Assembly (NCBI GenBank): GCA_015680685.1
Contig: MNCI01021396.1
Span: forward strand, 271,242 to 335,241
Source of the DNA: Gnetum montanum
Taxonomy: Eukaryota > Streptophyta > Gnetopsida > Gnetales > Gnetaceae
Length of the DNA stretch: 64,000 nt
Direction of reading: 5' to 3'
Shown here: piece after piece, positions 46,640 through 57,775 of the stretch
Layout: each line of letters starts with the position of its first letter
Numbering within the stretch: position 1 is the first letter of the stretch
Notes under the pieces: model-generated
Databases searched by the model: none
Seen by the model: the letters and a program-made list of their open reading frames with translations, nothing else
What the model was told of the DNA's origin: nothing
Translations under genes and position numbers: made by a program

Positions 46640-48014
46640 AAAAACCAAAATTTCCAGCTGAAATGGTTTTAACCTTGGATCCCAAGGACCTCCTCATAAT
46701 AGAATCCAAGCTATCCTAGATAGGCATGTCAATCACCCAAGGACTTAGGAAGTGTAAAAAAGAAAAATAACTCAAATAAAATGCAAATCTAGTTTAAAAG
46801 AAAGCATAGAGATGAACTTTGAAACAAACTTACAAAAAAAATGAAATGTAAGATTTATTGAGAACAAAAAGATTGCTACAAAATTAGAGTTTAAATGTGT
46901 ATAATATTTATGCCTAAACACATAAGAAGTTTCTTACACAAAGCTTGAAGCCTATTAAAGCTAGCAGGTTGTTATTTGCAGTAAGCCTCATGATCTAGGT
47001 ACTTCCCAACTTCAATCACCAAAACTCCTTGGGGTTTTCTAGCTCATATCTACAATGTTGTTCATAGGGAGGGTAAGGTATGTGAAGAATTGCTGCAAAG
47101 GGGGTAAGGTTATTGCTTGACTTTTTGGTGTTACAATGGTGCTATGCTAAGAGTCTCCAAATGCTTAGGTAGTTGCACATTTTCCAAAAAGTCTTACAAA
47201 ATGTCCCAAGTCTCAATTTCTTAAGGTTGCAAAAGGTTGTGAAGTTTGCTCAATTGAAAGAAGGACCTATTCAATGTGTTTGAGATAGGCATTTATAGGT
47301 CCCATGGTTGTTGGTTTTTGGCTACAAATTTCTACCATGATTACTAACAGATTGTCTTGATTTGCAAGTGTGGCAAGCCATGATTTTCAAAAAAAGATAT
47401 TCATTTCTAGTAAGTTGTGATGCACCCAAGCCGCCAAAACCACTCTAGATACCAAAAATAGTAAACAAACTTTTTCAACCATGTTGGCTTTACCCATCTA
47501 TGTTGGCCTTATGGGAACAATGCTAGAGTTTTGGAACCTATACTAAAATTAGTGGGGTAGCACTGAAATTTTTTGAATAATGAAACCCCCATCCACTCCA
47601 ACATTGGCTTCATGAGAAAATAGAAACTCACACAACTCCAATGCTAGCCCTGAGACACCCTCAGTGGGTTTTGTGGCAACTATGTTGGGTATTGATAAAG
47701 AAATGACACTGGGTGAAGGTGGTTCCAGTGTAGTTGAGCCTATAGCCCTACAAAAACCAATGAAAATGCCAAATTTAGTAGTTTTCAAGGCATTTTTAGC
47801 ATTTCCAGATCTAAACATGACATGACTTTCTCTACTTGGGAAGTGAGCCTATAACAACTTATGAGGCATTTTCAGCCTCAAAAATTTGAAGTGAGATTAT
47901 ATAGCTCATGGCCTACAAACCCCACATTTTACAATGACATTCTAGCCTCAAGTTTAAGGGTGAAGTTTACAATGTCAACAAGGTTGCAACATGAATTTTC
48001 TCAATGCTGTTTCA
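46640..48014 (-). repeat. LTR of Tat family T (element C 5' LTR)
   Basis: The minus strand starts TGAAACAGC at 48014. It aligns with 15772-14590 over TTTCTACCATGATTACT (47329), the GAGGCATTTTCAGCCTC block (47857) and TTGCAACATGAATTTTCT (47984). The inner end near 46640 is approximate. Confidence 0.65.
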
Positions 48015-48589
48015 AGCATTAAATGAGCTTTGCTATCTCACTTGTTGAGATTTCATGAAAATCAACACATGGATTCCAATAGGTCTAGATACAATCCATA
48101 TATTTCTTACTTCATCAAACTAAGCATAATTTTCAAAACTCCAAGGCCTATGATGAATTACATGAGAAAAATCTATTGGAAGTACATAATACTTTACAAC
48201 ATCATGTAAACCTCCAATTTTCAGTCACAAAGTACACTATTTCCTCAACTCTTGGGAAAAATATCTAGATAGCCAATGCACTTTATAAGGTATAGGATGA
48301 GGATTAGTAAAAAACCCAATCTAGCAACTACGCTAGAATAAATAACATTTTCTTAGACTTCTTCATTAGTCAAAACATGAATCCATTCCCCACTAAGCAA
48401 ACATATAGCCCTAATCTTAAATAATAGTTTTCTATTACGATGATCTCCTCTATTCACATTTCCCATGAATGCACAAGAATTTCAATTCAAAAACATCCTG
48501 AATTTTTAGAGCATTAGCATTACCTCTCAAAAGAGCTTAGCTTGATACCTCCTCCACTTGCATGATTTCCATATCTTTTTTCTTGAATT

Positions 48590-49350
48590 CCTTATGAACT
48601 ATACATTTCCATTGCTTTTATTTCCAATCTCCACACTTGAAGCACTAGATTTTTTATGAACTACTACCTTGACCCTTACCTCCCTTTTCTTGGTCCTTCT
48701 TGGCTTTGTCCTTCTCAACATCTCTTTCAGTATTCTTGTCATGGTTTCCATCCTTTTCTTCAAATTTGTACTTGGATCCCTTCTCAAATTTGGATTTCTT
48801 CTTCTCTTTAGAAGTATATGTGCTACTACTTCTAAATCCACTTAATTTCCTTTTATGCTTGAGTACCAAGTCATAAGAATCATCAAGAGTTTGTTGCTCA
48901 TAAGAAGATAAATCCTACTAGTATGCCAATTTTAGAGTTCCTAAAAAGATTAAATATTTTACATACTCCTTCTAGTTTACCTTAGCTTGATGGGATACAT
49001 CACAAAATTTTATGTAGAATTCTTTAACATTCCTATCACCTTATCTTAGGAATTTTAACTTCATAAAAATCTATTATCTTTGAAGAATCTATTCAAATTT
49101 TCTTTGTAACCTCTATTTCATCAAATCCTAATCTATGATAGGTTAACAATTTCATCTTTCATAACCTTGGGATTTCTTTTCCCACCAAGTAGGATTTCAT
49201 CTGAATGCACATGCTCATCACCTCTGCGTATTAGCATATGTCTAGAACTAGCATTTCTATCCATCTTTTGTGATAATTTTTCCCAAATGAGAACCATCAC
49301 ATAGAATGCATACTTCATGCTCTCTATGTCTCTATTCAGAGCGTGCACCT
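48590..49350 (-). pseudogene. Element D1 gag remnant (chromovirus-like Ty3/gypsy)
   Basis: Read on the minus strand through several stops. NVKEFYIKFCDV near 49030, a DLSSYEQQTLDDSYDLVLKH segment near 48915-48850 (gag helix before the nucleocapsid), then a Lys/Glu-rich linker. Last comes a zinc knuckle at about 48650-48605 reading C-F-K-C-G-D-W-K-stop-K-Q-W-K-C, where the His codon is a stop. The same gag type occurs at 61480-62470. Pol is absent; the sequence meets element C's LTR to the left. Confidence 0.6.
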
Positions 49351-49455
49351 ATTTCTTCTTAGGTGTCATTTAAACTAGAAAAAATTCTTAACTAGTTTCC
49401 AATCAACAATAAACACAAATTTCAAAATCTTAACACGACACTCCAATAATACAAA

Positions 49456-49467
49456 GCTCTAATACCA
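49456..49467 (-). other. D1 primer-binding site (initiator tRNA-Met type)
   Basis: Minus strand TGGTATTAGAGC differs from the standard TGGTATCAGAGC by one C-to-T. It lies about 110 bp upstream of the D1 gag frame, where a PBS should be. Confidence 0.75.
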
Positions 49468-49869
49468 ATAATACTAGGAAATGTTCACTTCACTAATTAA
49501 TCACTTTTAGATCATAAATCCAAATATCATGCAAAGACAAAACTTTTTTCAAGAAAAAAAAAGAACTAGCTATCTTCAATTAATTGATTAGAAGATTATA
49601 ACAAGATTCTTAGAACCCACAACATCTAAAACCTTTCATACTCAAATGATATTATAGATCATGAGGCTCTAAAATCACACAATGATTATTCTTAATGCAA
49701 GACACAACCAATAGAGAAGCTCTTTCATAATCTAGAAATAATATCTTGATTCATAAGCAAGACACAAGAGAATAGAACACCTATATTAACATACTACAAG
49801 TTGACCTTGGAGCTACAATCACCAATTACACTTACTCAATGTGCTCACACATCCTTTCTTGCTAAGTCC

Positions 49870-49875
49870 TTTATA
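49870..49875 (-). promoter_or_regulatory. TATA-like box in D1 LTR
   Basis: Minus strand GAGTATAAAGGAC, about 410 bp upstream of the PBS. Confidence 0.4.
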
Positions 49876-50177
49876 CTCAAGAGCTCCTTCTCATTCATTG
49901 TACCGAAAATTATAAATTACATCAATATTTATGTATAACATGAAGGCAAGAAAACTAGAAGCCTTTCCTCAACTCAACTTGAGGTTTTTTAGTTATTTCC
50001 ATGGTCTTCTCACCTTCTCTTAGGTTTTTTTCATCCTTTTCCAACTTATCCCAGATGTTTTCCAAATTAAAACAAGTGATTTTGAAAGTTTCCCCAACCA
50101 TATGGTTTGTTTCTAATCTTGGCAACATGTATTGTATTAAAACTTAGCTTTTAGAAAAGATGTTTCCTATTTTTGGG

Positions 50178-50399
50178 AGACATCTCCTCCCTAGCCAAGT
50201 TGTGTCCTCCTTGGTAAGATGTCTTTCTTGAGACATCTCTTGGTTTGGGAAGATTTCTTCTATGAGATGTCTCCTCTCAGGACAAGACATCTCTTTTGAT
50301 AAGTATTACATTTATCCAAGACATCTTTTCTAAAGTAAAGATGTCTCCTACATAATTCCACCTCCAAGATAAGACATCTCCTTAACCTTCAAGACATCT
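50178..50399 (-). repeat. 53-54-bp periodic array of AGACATCT/AGATGTCT octamers
   Basis: On the plus strand AGACATCT occurs at 50178, 50231, 50285, 50319, 50372 and 50392, and its complement AGATGTCT at 50217, 50265 and 50339. From 50231 on, the spacings alternate 34, 20, 34, 20, 33, 20, so two octamers sit in each 53-54-bp unit. The array lies upstream of the D1 TATA-like box, in the presumed U3. Confidence 0.8.
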
Positions 50400-50430
50400 T
50401 TAGAGAGCCTAAAATCTATACAACACACAT

Positions 50431-53034
50431 GTACAAAAGAATAAAAAAATTAGAAGAGGTATCCCTATACCATTTATTGATTCTATCAATTATTAAATTA
50501 AGAAAAGTTATCATTAGTTAAACATTAGTTAATAATCAATTACCTATTAACATAATTTGTAACTACACATTTCTGTAGTCAAATCTACCTATAACTATTA
50601 TGAGCATTTATGGATTCTCTTCATAAATTTATATAAAGGAAGTTCATTTACTCATAATTTTTAAATCAATCCAATTGTAGAGATTTCTTGGCATAGAAGT
50701 TTCTGATAGGGCTCTTGCAAAGTATTCTACTTTAGCTTCTCTTGCCAATTCAGGTATCTTAGCTTCAGTTTCTATTCTTTTTATCAAAATAATGTAGTTG
50801 AACCCACTAATCTAATTCATATTTTGTTATATGTTAAGGGTTTTGAGTATTTAAAAAATTATAGATTGTGAGAGTTACTAGTCTTTCCTATTTTTAAAAC
50901 TTCTCTCTAAAAGGACATCATAAGGAATTGGTATAATATTTATCATCTATGGGTAAGTTCTCTTTTACAAATGATTTTTGAAAGTTCAATAATTACTCCT
51001 GCTAATATTTAAATAATTTTAGATTTTTTTATTGGATTAAATCCTATTATGAATTTGATTTTATTGATAAAATTAACTACCAAATATGTCATTTTATATA
51101 TAGGAAATCATTATTAGTTTCCTAGTCTACCCATGTTAATTCCTAATCCATCTTTCTTCATGGTGTAAAAATTTGTACAATGTATGATGAGGATCATTGA
51201 ACTTAGAAAGGGGGAGGGAATGAATAAGTTCTTCAAATAAAAAATTCTCCAACACAAAAAACACAACCAATTTTAACATAGTTCCCCAACTTGGATAGTC
51301 CACACTTGGAGGGAAGATCACTTGCACACTTCCAAACTTTGTTCACTTAAAAATGTGATTTAGAGGAAATCATAACCTTTACAAAGTTTGAGCTCTACTA
51401 TGGAGAGTTTCATCTTTGTGAATTAAATAGAAAAAAATCCCCTAGACATGGTCATAGTAACAAATCATAAAATCCTATGTTGGGACACTTAGCCATTTTC
51501 CAAAGATCAAACAATAACACATTGTTGATTTCTTAACATACACATATCATCAGTATGCTAGCAATGGGGTAATAAAACTTAGTTCAAGGACCTAGATCTC
51601 TACTTATAATAAGAAAATCATGTTCATAAGATATTAATAAATAGAAAAATATATATTAAATTTCATGTATTCTAATCAAATTTACTCTACACCATAAAGT
51701 TCATAAAGCACTTAATTATATTAAAGACTTCAAATGAAGGGAATCAGTAATTCTATATCATAATAAATAAAAAGCTTCATATGTACATATATAGATGACT
51801 AATTTAATGAATGAATGTTTCTAATAAAATCTAATTTATAGTTACCAATTAATATTACCTCATTTTACATATTTTAAAAGAGCATCTAAAATTTATTCAA
51901 TACAATGACATTCAAGATTGAAATGAAATAAAAAGCTTCAATCTATTTTTCCTTATTAGAAACTATGTATTGTAGAATATACTACCATAACAAAATCCAT
52001 AACTTCTCAAAAAGTTAAAAACTCTGAGTGCAGTATGACTTACAACATTTACTCAATACAAAAAATAACAAGTAGGAAAGAAGGTCCAAATGGAAATAAA
52101 AAACTAGAATAGAACTTTATTCTATATGATTATATTTTCATTATGTTAAAGTATCATAGGTTATTCTTACCTTAATATTTCATATTTTGTTAATCATTTA
52201 TTAAGATTGAAGGAAAATACAAAGAACAATGAAAAAACAATTCCATGTAGATTCACATGGAGCTATAGCTTACATTACATAAACCTATTTTGTAAGTCCA
52301 TAATCCTATTTTATTTTCTTATAATGTGTTCTATGGTAGTAAAGTTTATTTTCTTACATATCCTAGTATATTGTCCAGCAATTAGCTCAATTGTCATATT
52401 TCCTATTTCATAAATATCATAGTACATGCTCCAAAATTTTATTTTTAATTTTTTATTCTTCCTAAGATTTTTGTAAATAAAAAAAAGAAATATAAATATC
52501 CAAATATGTTCCTACTAGTAAACTAAAAAGGGAGAAGTAGATAAAAGATTCAAAAAGATATGTTCTTTTCTATAAATTCATTATCGTCATCATACTAGTA
52601 TTAACAGAATATTATCATTTACATGACTTTATTATATGCTTTATTTTTCTCTATGAAGGAATATATTTTTGTTTACTTTAAATTTATCCTAACATGATTT
52701 CATGGATAATATATTTCAACTGAACTTTTAGAATTCTTAGTTTATTTCAAAAAATATCCTTTGAGTATTCCAAAAAAAATTATATTATTTTACATGACAA
52801 TTCTATACAATAGATAATCATCATCTATCATATGAAATAATCTTCTATTCCATTATCACTATTTGTACAAATACAATTTCACAAATATTTTGACATTTGT
52901 ACATCATATATTTTATATTTTGTATGAAAATGTACTCAAAATTTATACCTCTTTCATAAGTTAATGTCCATTTATAGTAAACTATTCATATAAGGAACAT
53001 GTAGAGCTATTCATGTTTGCTAAATTTAAAAAAT
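50431..53034. other. No recognisable gene
   Basis: Very AT-rich with dense stops on both strands. Frames at 51136-51327 minus and 52207-52413 plus are short, hydrophobic and match nothing I know. Confidence 0.5.
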
Positions 53035-53640
53035 TATTCCAATTCTAAAGGTTGCCCATTCATGTATAATTCATAAACAATAATGAAATAAAAACCAAGG
53101 AAATTCTAGAGTTGTCTTATATGTGCATGACTCATAAGTTGTAGAGAAATAAACAACTAAGAAATTTTGTAGGTTGCTCAACCATGCATGATTCATAAGT
53201 GAAAATAAAAAAAACATTAATAAATTATGGGTGTTACTTAGCCATGCATGATTTATAAGTAGGATAAAATAATAATGATTGAAATTCTAAAGGTTACTTA
53301 GGTGTGCATAATTCATAAGTGAAAATGTTTTAAAAAAAAGAAAATTATGAAACTTTCTTGGCCATTTTTTGATTCATAAGTAAACTTCAAATAATAATCA
53401 TTGAAATTTTGAAGTTTTTCTAGGTATTCATGATTCATAAGCAATAGTAAAAAGAACCTAGAAAATTTTGGAGGATGCTCAACTATGCATGATTCATAAG
53501 TGATCTCAAAATAATAACTAAGAAAGTTTTGAAAGTTTCTTAGATTTTCATGATTTATAACTAATAATGAAATAATAGCCATTGAAATTATAGATGATGC
53601 TCAGTTGGGTATGTGTCCTATGTAACAATGAAATAAAAAC
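53035..53640. repeat. 60-61-bp tandem repeat array, about ten units
   Basis: The core ATGATTCATAAG (variants ATTTATAAG, ACTCATAAG) occurs at 53069, 53130, 53191, 53251, 53311, 53372, 53433, 53492 and 53553, spaced 59-61 bp. Each unit also has GAAATTnTnnAGGTTGCTnA before the core and AATAATAACTA-like sequence after it. Units differ at many sites, so the array is old. Confidence 0.9.
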
Positions 53641-54759
53641 TATGATAATTATTCTAGTTTATAGACCATGTATATTATTCTAAATTTAATGAATCATAGA
53701 TTTAGATGATGTAAGCTAATATGATTGTATATTATAGCTCGTTTCATAATATTAGTATAATTGTAATAAATTATTATCTATGATATATATATTTTTATAT
53801 TTAATTTTAATTATTATTTTAATAATTATGAAAAATAACCATTGAGTCTAATGATATATAAAATTAACGTGACAAATTGTTTGAAAGAAAGGTGATGATA
53901 AAATATGAATGCATAAATCAAGAATAATTTTCTTCTGCAATAATATAGAGAGTTCAAATAGGAGATACTATGGTTGATTCACATAGAAAAAATAGAATAA
54001 AGGGGGGATCTAATTTATAGATCATGCCAAACTACTCTCTTATCTAATTCTCTAGTAATGAGATCAAAGTTTATATTGAATTTATTGTTGAGAAATTCTA
54101 GGACTATTTTGTATAATTCAAGAACTTTTTATGAATGATAGTATGAAGAAAGGAACATTTGTATAATATAGTAAATTACAATTTTATATGACATCCAAGA
54201 AAGCATTTGTCAAATCTAGTTGAGATCAATATCTAATTAAAAATTAAGTTTGTGAAATCTCTTAATAGTATTATAATTCTGCCATTACATGGAACAAAAA
54301 TTAATTCAAATAAATATCTTTAAATAAAAGTTATCTGAGAAATTTTCTTTCAAATTTTTTTAAGAATGCATATATATATATTAGGATATTAGACAAAAGG
54401 AATAAACTCCTATTAAGATTAATATTTTTTGTATACTAAGCAATAAAAATATTTTATAATAGCTTATTTAAGAATTTGTAGAAATCTAAACCAAAGTGTA
54501 GTTTTGAAGCTAAGTAATTTATAGCATAAAGAATATAGATGCATGATAAAAAAATCCCTAAATAAGGAATGAAGCTGGTAATGAGAATTGTTTAAGAAAA
54601 TGCTTAAATATTTGTAAAAGAGCTCAATTCAAATTAAGCAAAGGTTTTGTGATCAATTCATAGTTACAATAGCTTCTTATTAATAACAAAGAAGCTTGAA
54701 GATTATTGATCTAGCTAAACAGACAACTAACTGAATGGACCTACTTGTACAAGCTAAAT
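53641..54759. other. No recognisable gene
   Basis: AT-rich sequence with a long AT-only stretch near 53760-53830. No open frame of note. Confidence 0.5.
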
Positions 54760-56260
54760 AGAATAAATTTGTAGAATGAAACTCTAGTTTTACCATATTT
54801 GATTCTACAAAGAGACTCACTACCACATCAACACTAGGACATCCATGCAAAGCTTATAGAACTAAGATTAAGTTTTAGTGATTTAATATTTAAATTAGCT
54901 CTAAATTGGATAGGCATGTATTAACAAGGAAGAGCTTGTGGAATAGTAATTCAATTCTATCAATAAGCTTCTTTCATGTTTTATGATGAAAGTTGTCACA
55001 TGAGCCAACATGGTTAAGCTAATGTTTTAAAAAATATAAAGAATCAAAACTCAATCCTCCTATAGCTGGAATAAAGAATAGCCTTTATATGATAAGCTTG
55101 GAGGACCAAAAATTAGTTGTACGAGGAAGGCCAATTTTGGTTCTACCACATTAATAGAGTCAAAGTCAGAATTTACACAAGATGCTTGATTAAGTTAAAC
55201 AAAAAGCTTAATTTCTAAGGATTCAAAAAATTATGCTAATCCACAAGTTGTATTAATGAAGGTTTGTAGAATCAAAAATTGGTTCTATAAAGAAGCACCA
55301 AAGTGGTTCTACAAACAAAGCTCATATTATTTTCCACATAGAAAAGCATAGTTTGTAGAATTAAAAGGTGGTTCTAAAAGAGAAGTGAGCTTTTTTTTAC
55401 AAGGAAACCTCACATAATCTACAACATTGAACTTAAAAAAAGAAAGGCTCTAGAAAATTTAGTTCTACAAGCCACCTTAGACCATGGAATTACTAAGCTC
55501 GTAGAATCAAAAAATGGGTTATATAAAAAAGCTAACCTTTTTTTTCTACCATATTAATAAATCATGATTTTCCAATTGCAAAAACAAAAAAGAATAGAGG
55601 TAGAATATGTAAGATAACAAAGCTCATGTACATCATCATGAGCCACATGAGCTCTTAGTCTCAAAGAAGTTTGTAGAATTGAAGAAACTTAAAAATTATC
55701 CTATAAGTCTAGGACCCAAAATGAAGTGATAGATACAACAAATTTACATATGTGCCAAATTATATTTTAATATAGCTTAGCGAATCAAAATTGAATAAGG
55801 CCTTCCACAAGGAAGATTTAAAATTTTTAATGTCAAGCTAATCTTATAAAAGGATTTAAAAGCCACATAATTAAGTAGTTCATAGAACCCAAAATGATTC
55901 CACAAAAAAGCTCATAGAATTAGTTCTACAAAGAATAGTCAAGCTCTATGGGATTCAATTTTGTGAAAGAAAATGTTTTAAAGATTATAGAAGAAAAACC
56001 TGATTCTACAAAGGATTGTGACTATTTCTAGGATAGGCTTACTTAAAGTTTCATATCATCACATGGCTAGTAGAACCAAAATATAGTTCTAGAGAAAAGC
56101 TTAGATTTGGTTCTACAAACTATATCAACATGGTAGTGATACAAGAACATATTTAAAAAAAAAAGCTAAAAAGAAATAAATCCTATTTCATCATCAAGAT
56201 TCGTATAACCAAAAATTTATTATACAAAATGGTTCTACTTACAACCTATATCGCCAGGTC
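54760..56260. repeat. Field of recurring imperfect palindromes (TGTAGAA...TTCTACA)
   Basis: A unit of about 30-45 bp with arms TTTGTAGAATC and GGTTCTACAAA around an A-rich loop recurs near 54769, 55100, 55263, 55347, 55445, 55500, 55668, 55880, 56067 and 56205, often bordered by AAGCT. For example, at 55263-55291 the 11-nt arms pair with two transition mismatches. Spacing is irregular, 50-330 bp. No coding frame runs through it. Confidence 0.6.
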
Positions 56261-56761
56261 AATGCATCAAAACCTAAGAAGGAAAAATCATTGTAAGCTT
56301 GTTATTAGAGATTAATTACCATGTCAAAAATCAGATTCACCTCTACAAAAAGTTAAGTGTTCAACTAAAAATTAAGTAATCAAGCTATTCATACCATAGT
56401 TTGAATACAAAGTCTCTCAAGCTTTAATGATCTTATGATTCATTTTAAAGTAGCAACTTAGCAAATTAAAGAAGGTCTAGGAATTCAACACAAGTATCAT
56501 GAATTGATTTAAACTACCTATCTTAATGCAAGAGAACTACAATTCAAGCTTTTATCCATTAATTTTTAAAGTTGTAGTGTGTTTTGAATCACAAAGCAAG
56601 ATTACAACATCAAACTTATTGAACAAATTTGCAAAGAAAAAGCTAGATTGCAAAGGTAAGACTGAATATTCAAAGCTAAAAGCACAAGAAAATTTGTAAT
56701 TTGAGCTTATTCATGATTTTAAATATTTTAAAATTTTATGCAAATAAGGAGAAGATATGCC

Positions 56762-57775
56762 ATGGAAGTTCTAGGATGTGGATACTTTTACCTTTTTGGA
56801 CTACTTGCAACTACTCAATATGATCAAACTATAGTAGAAGCATATAGATTGATAAAGAAAAAAGATTATCCTTTAGCCTAAGAGTACCTTGAGGAGTATA
56901 TAGTCCTAATGGGAAAAAAACTATTTTTCATGGAAGCTCAATAATCCTAAAGAAGCTCTACCTAGTGAAATATTTTTTTTTAATAGTGCTAAATTTTCTA
57001 AAGTTTAATGAGCTAGGGAGACCAAAAATGAAAGAATAAAGACAACTAAGTAAAAATAGATAAAATTACTTGAGCAACCACAAAAAAAGAAGTTACTAGA
57101 GTACTAGCAATAGTAACAATAAGAACAACAAAATAAAGGTGAGATATTAGGCCCCAAATCATCTCTATCTTTGACTAGACTAGATTTTCATTTAGGATAC
57201 TTGATGAAAAAAGTAGCTAGGTCCTTCAAGATGAAGAAAAGAGAAGGAAGAATCATTTTAGCTAAAAGCTACAAACCATGAAAGAAACACAAACAAGCAT
57301 TATCTTTTCTTATAATGAAGATGACTTGTTAATAGGACAAAAAAATGCTCGTAATGATCAATCAAGATATGTCAAAAACAATAGCTTTTTTGATCAAAGA
57401 CATAGGATAGGTTATTGATAATATAATTCCAAATCTAAAACAATTCTAGGTTTAGAATGAACAATAAATAGTCAATCTAGAAGAAGCACTTAGAGACTTT
57501 AATGAATTGAATGAATAGATGAATGCCACAATCATAATAAAGAAGTATTTGCTACAACATTAAGAGCAAGTAAATTTGCAATTGGAGGAAATATTGGCTA
57601 CTATAAGCTTAGAACTAGAAGAAGCCAAAAGAGAAGAAGCTCTATACCATACATATCTATTGCAATCTAACTTCCAAGAGTTCATTCCTAAATTAAAGAT
57701 TCAAATAGAATGGATGAAAGAAATCACAATAGATATTAAAGAAGCTAAGATAAACTTATCTTTGTATGAGTAGAT
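56762..57775 (+). other. Unidentified broken plus-strand frame with a coiled-coil segment
   Basis: From ATG 56762 a frame gives about 40 codons (GCGYFYLFGLLATTQYDQTI, then RLIKKKDYPLA) before a stop, and continues for 23 more. 57576-57773 is a 65-codon open stretch rich in Glu, Lys, Leu and Ile with heptad-like spacing (LEEILATISLELEEAKREEA), probably a coiled coil. Sequence between them is broken. It could be a gag-like or host protein remnant. Not recognised. Confidence 0.3.

Larger units (their letters stand above)
35340..48014 (-). mobile_element. Element C: minus-strand Tat retrotransposon
   Basis: Reading right to left: 5' LTR 48014 to about 46640, a non-coding leader that contains a roughly 190-bp tandem array (45560-40250, split by a later insertion at about 41560-44647), then RT, two RNase H domains and integrase down to 35960, and a 3' untranslated part to about 35340. 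No gag or protease was recognised between LTR and RT, and the 3' LTR is missing where the sequence meets the plus-strand LTR ending at 35290. Confidence 0.65.
49468..50430 (-). repeat. D1 5' LTR (extent approximate)
   Basis: Inferred from the PBS on its left, a minus-strand TATAAA at 49875-49870 and the octamer array at 50178-50399 lying upstream of it. No second copy is present in the window, so the outer end is a guess. Confidence 0.4.

Noticed and set aside
53035-53640. CRISPR-like regular repeat
   Set aside because: Units are diverged tandem copies with no unique spacers, and the context is a plant nuclear genome.
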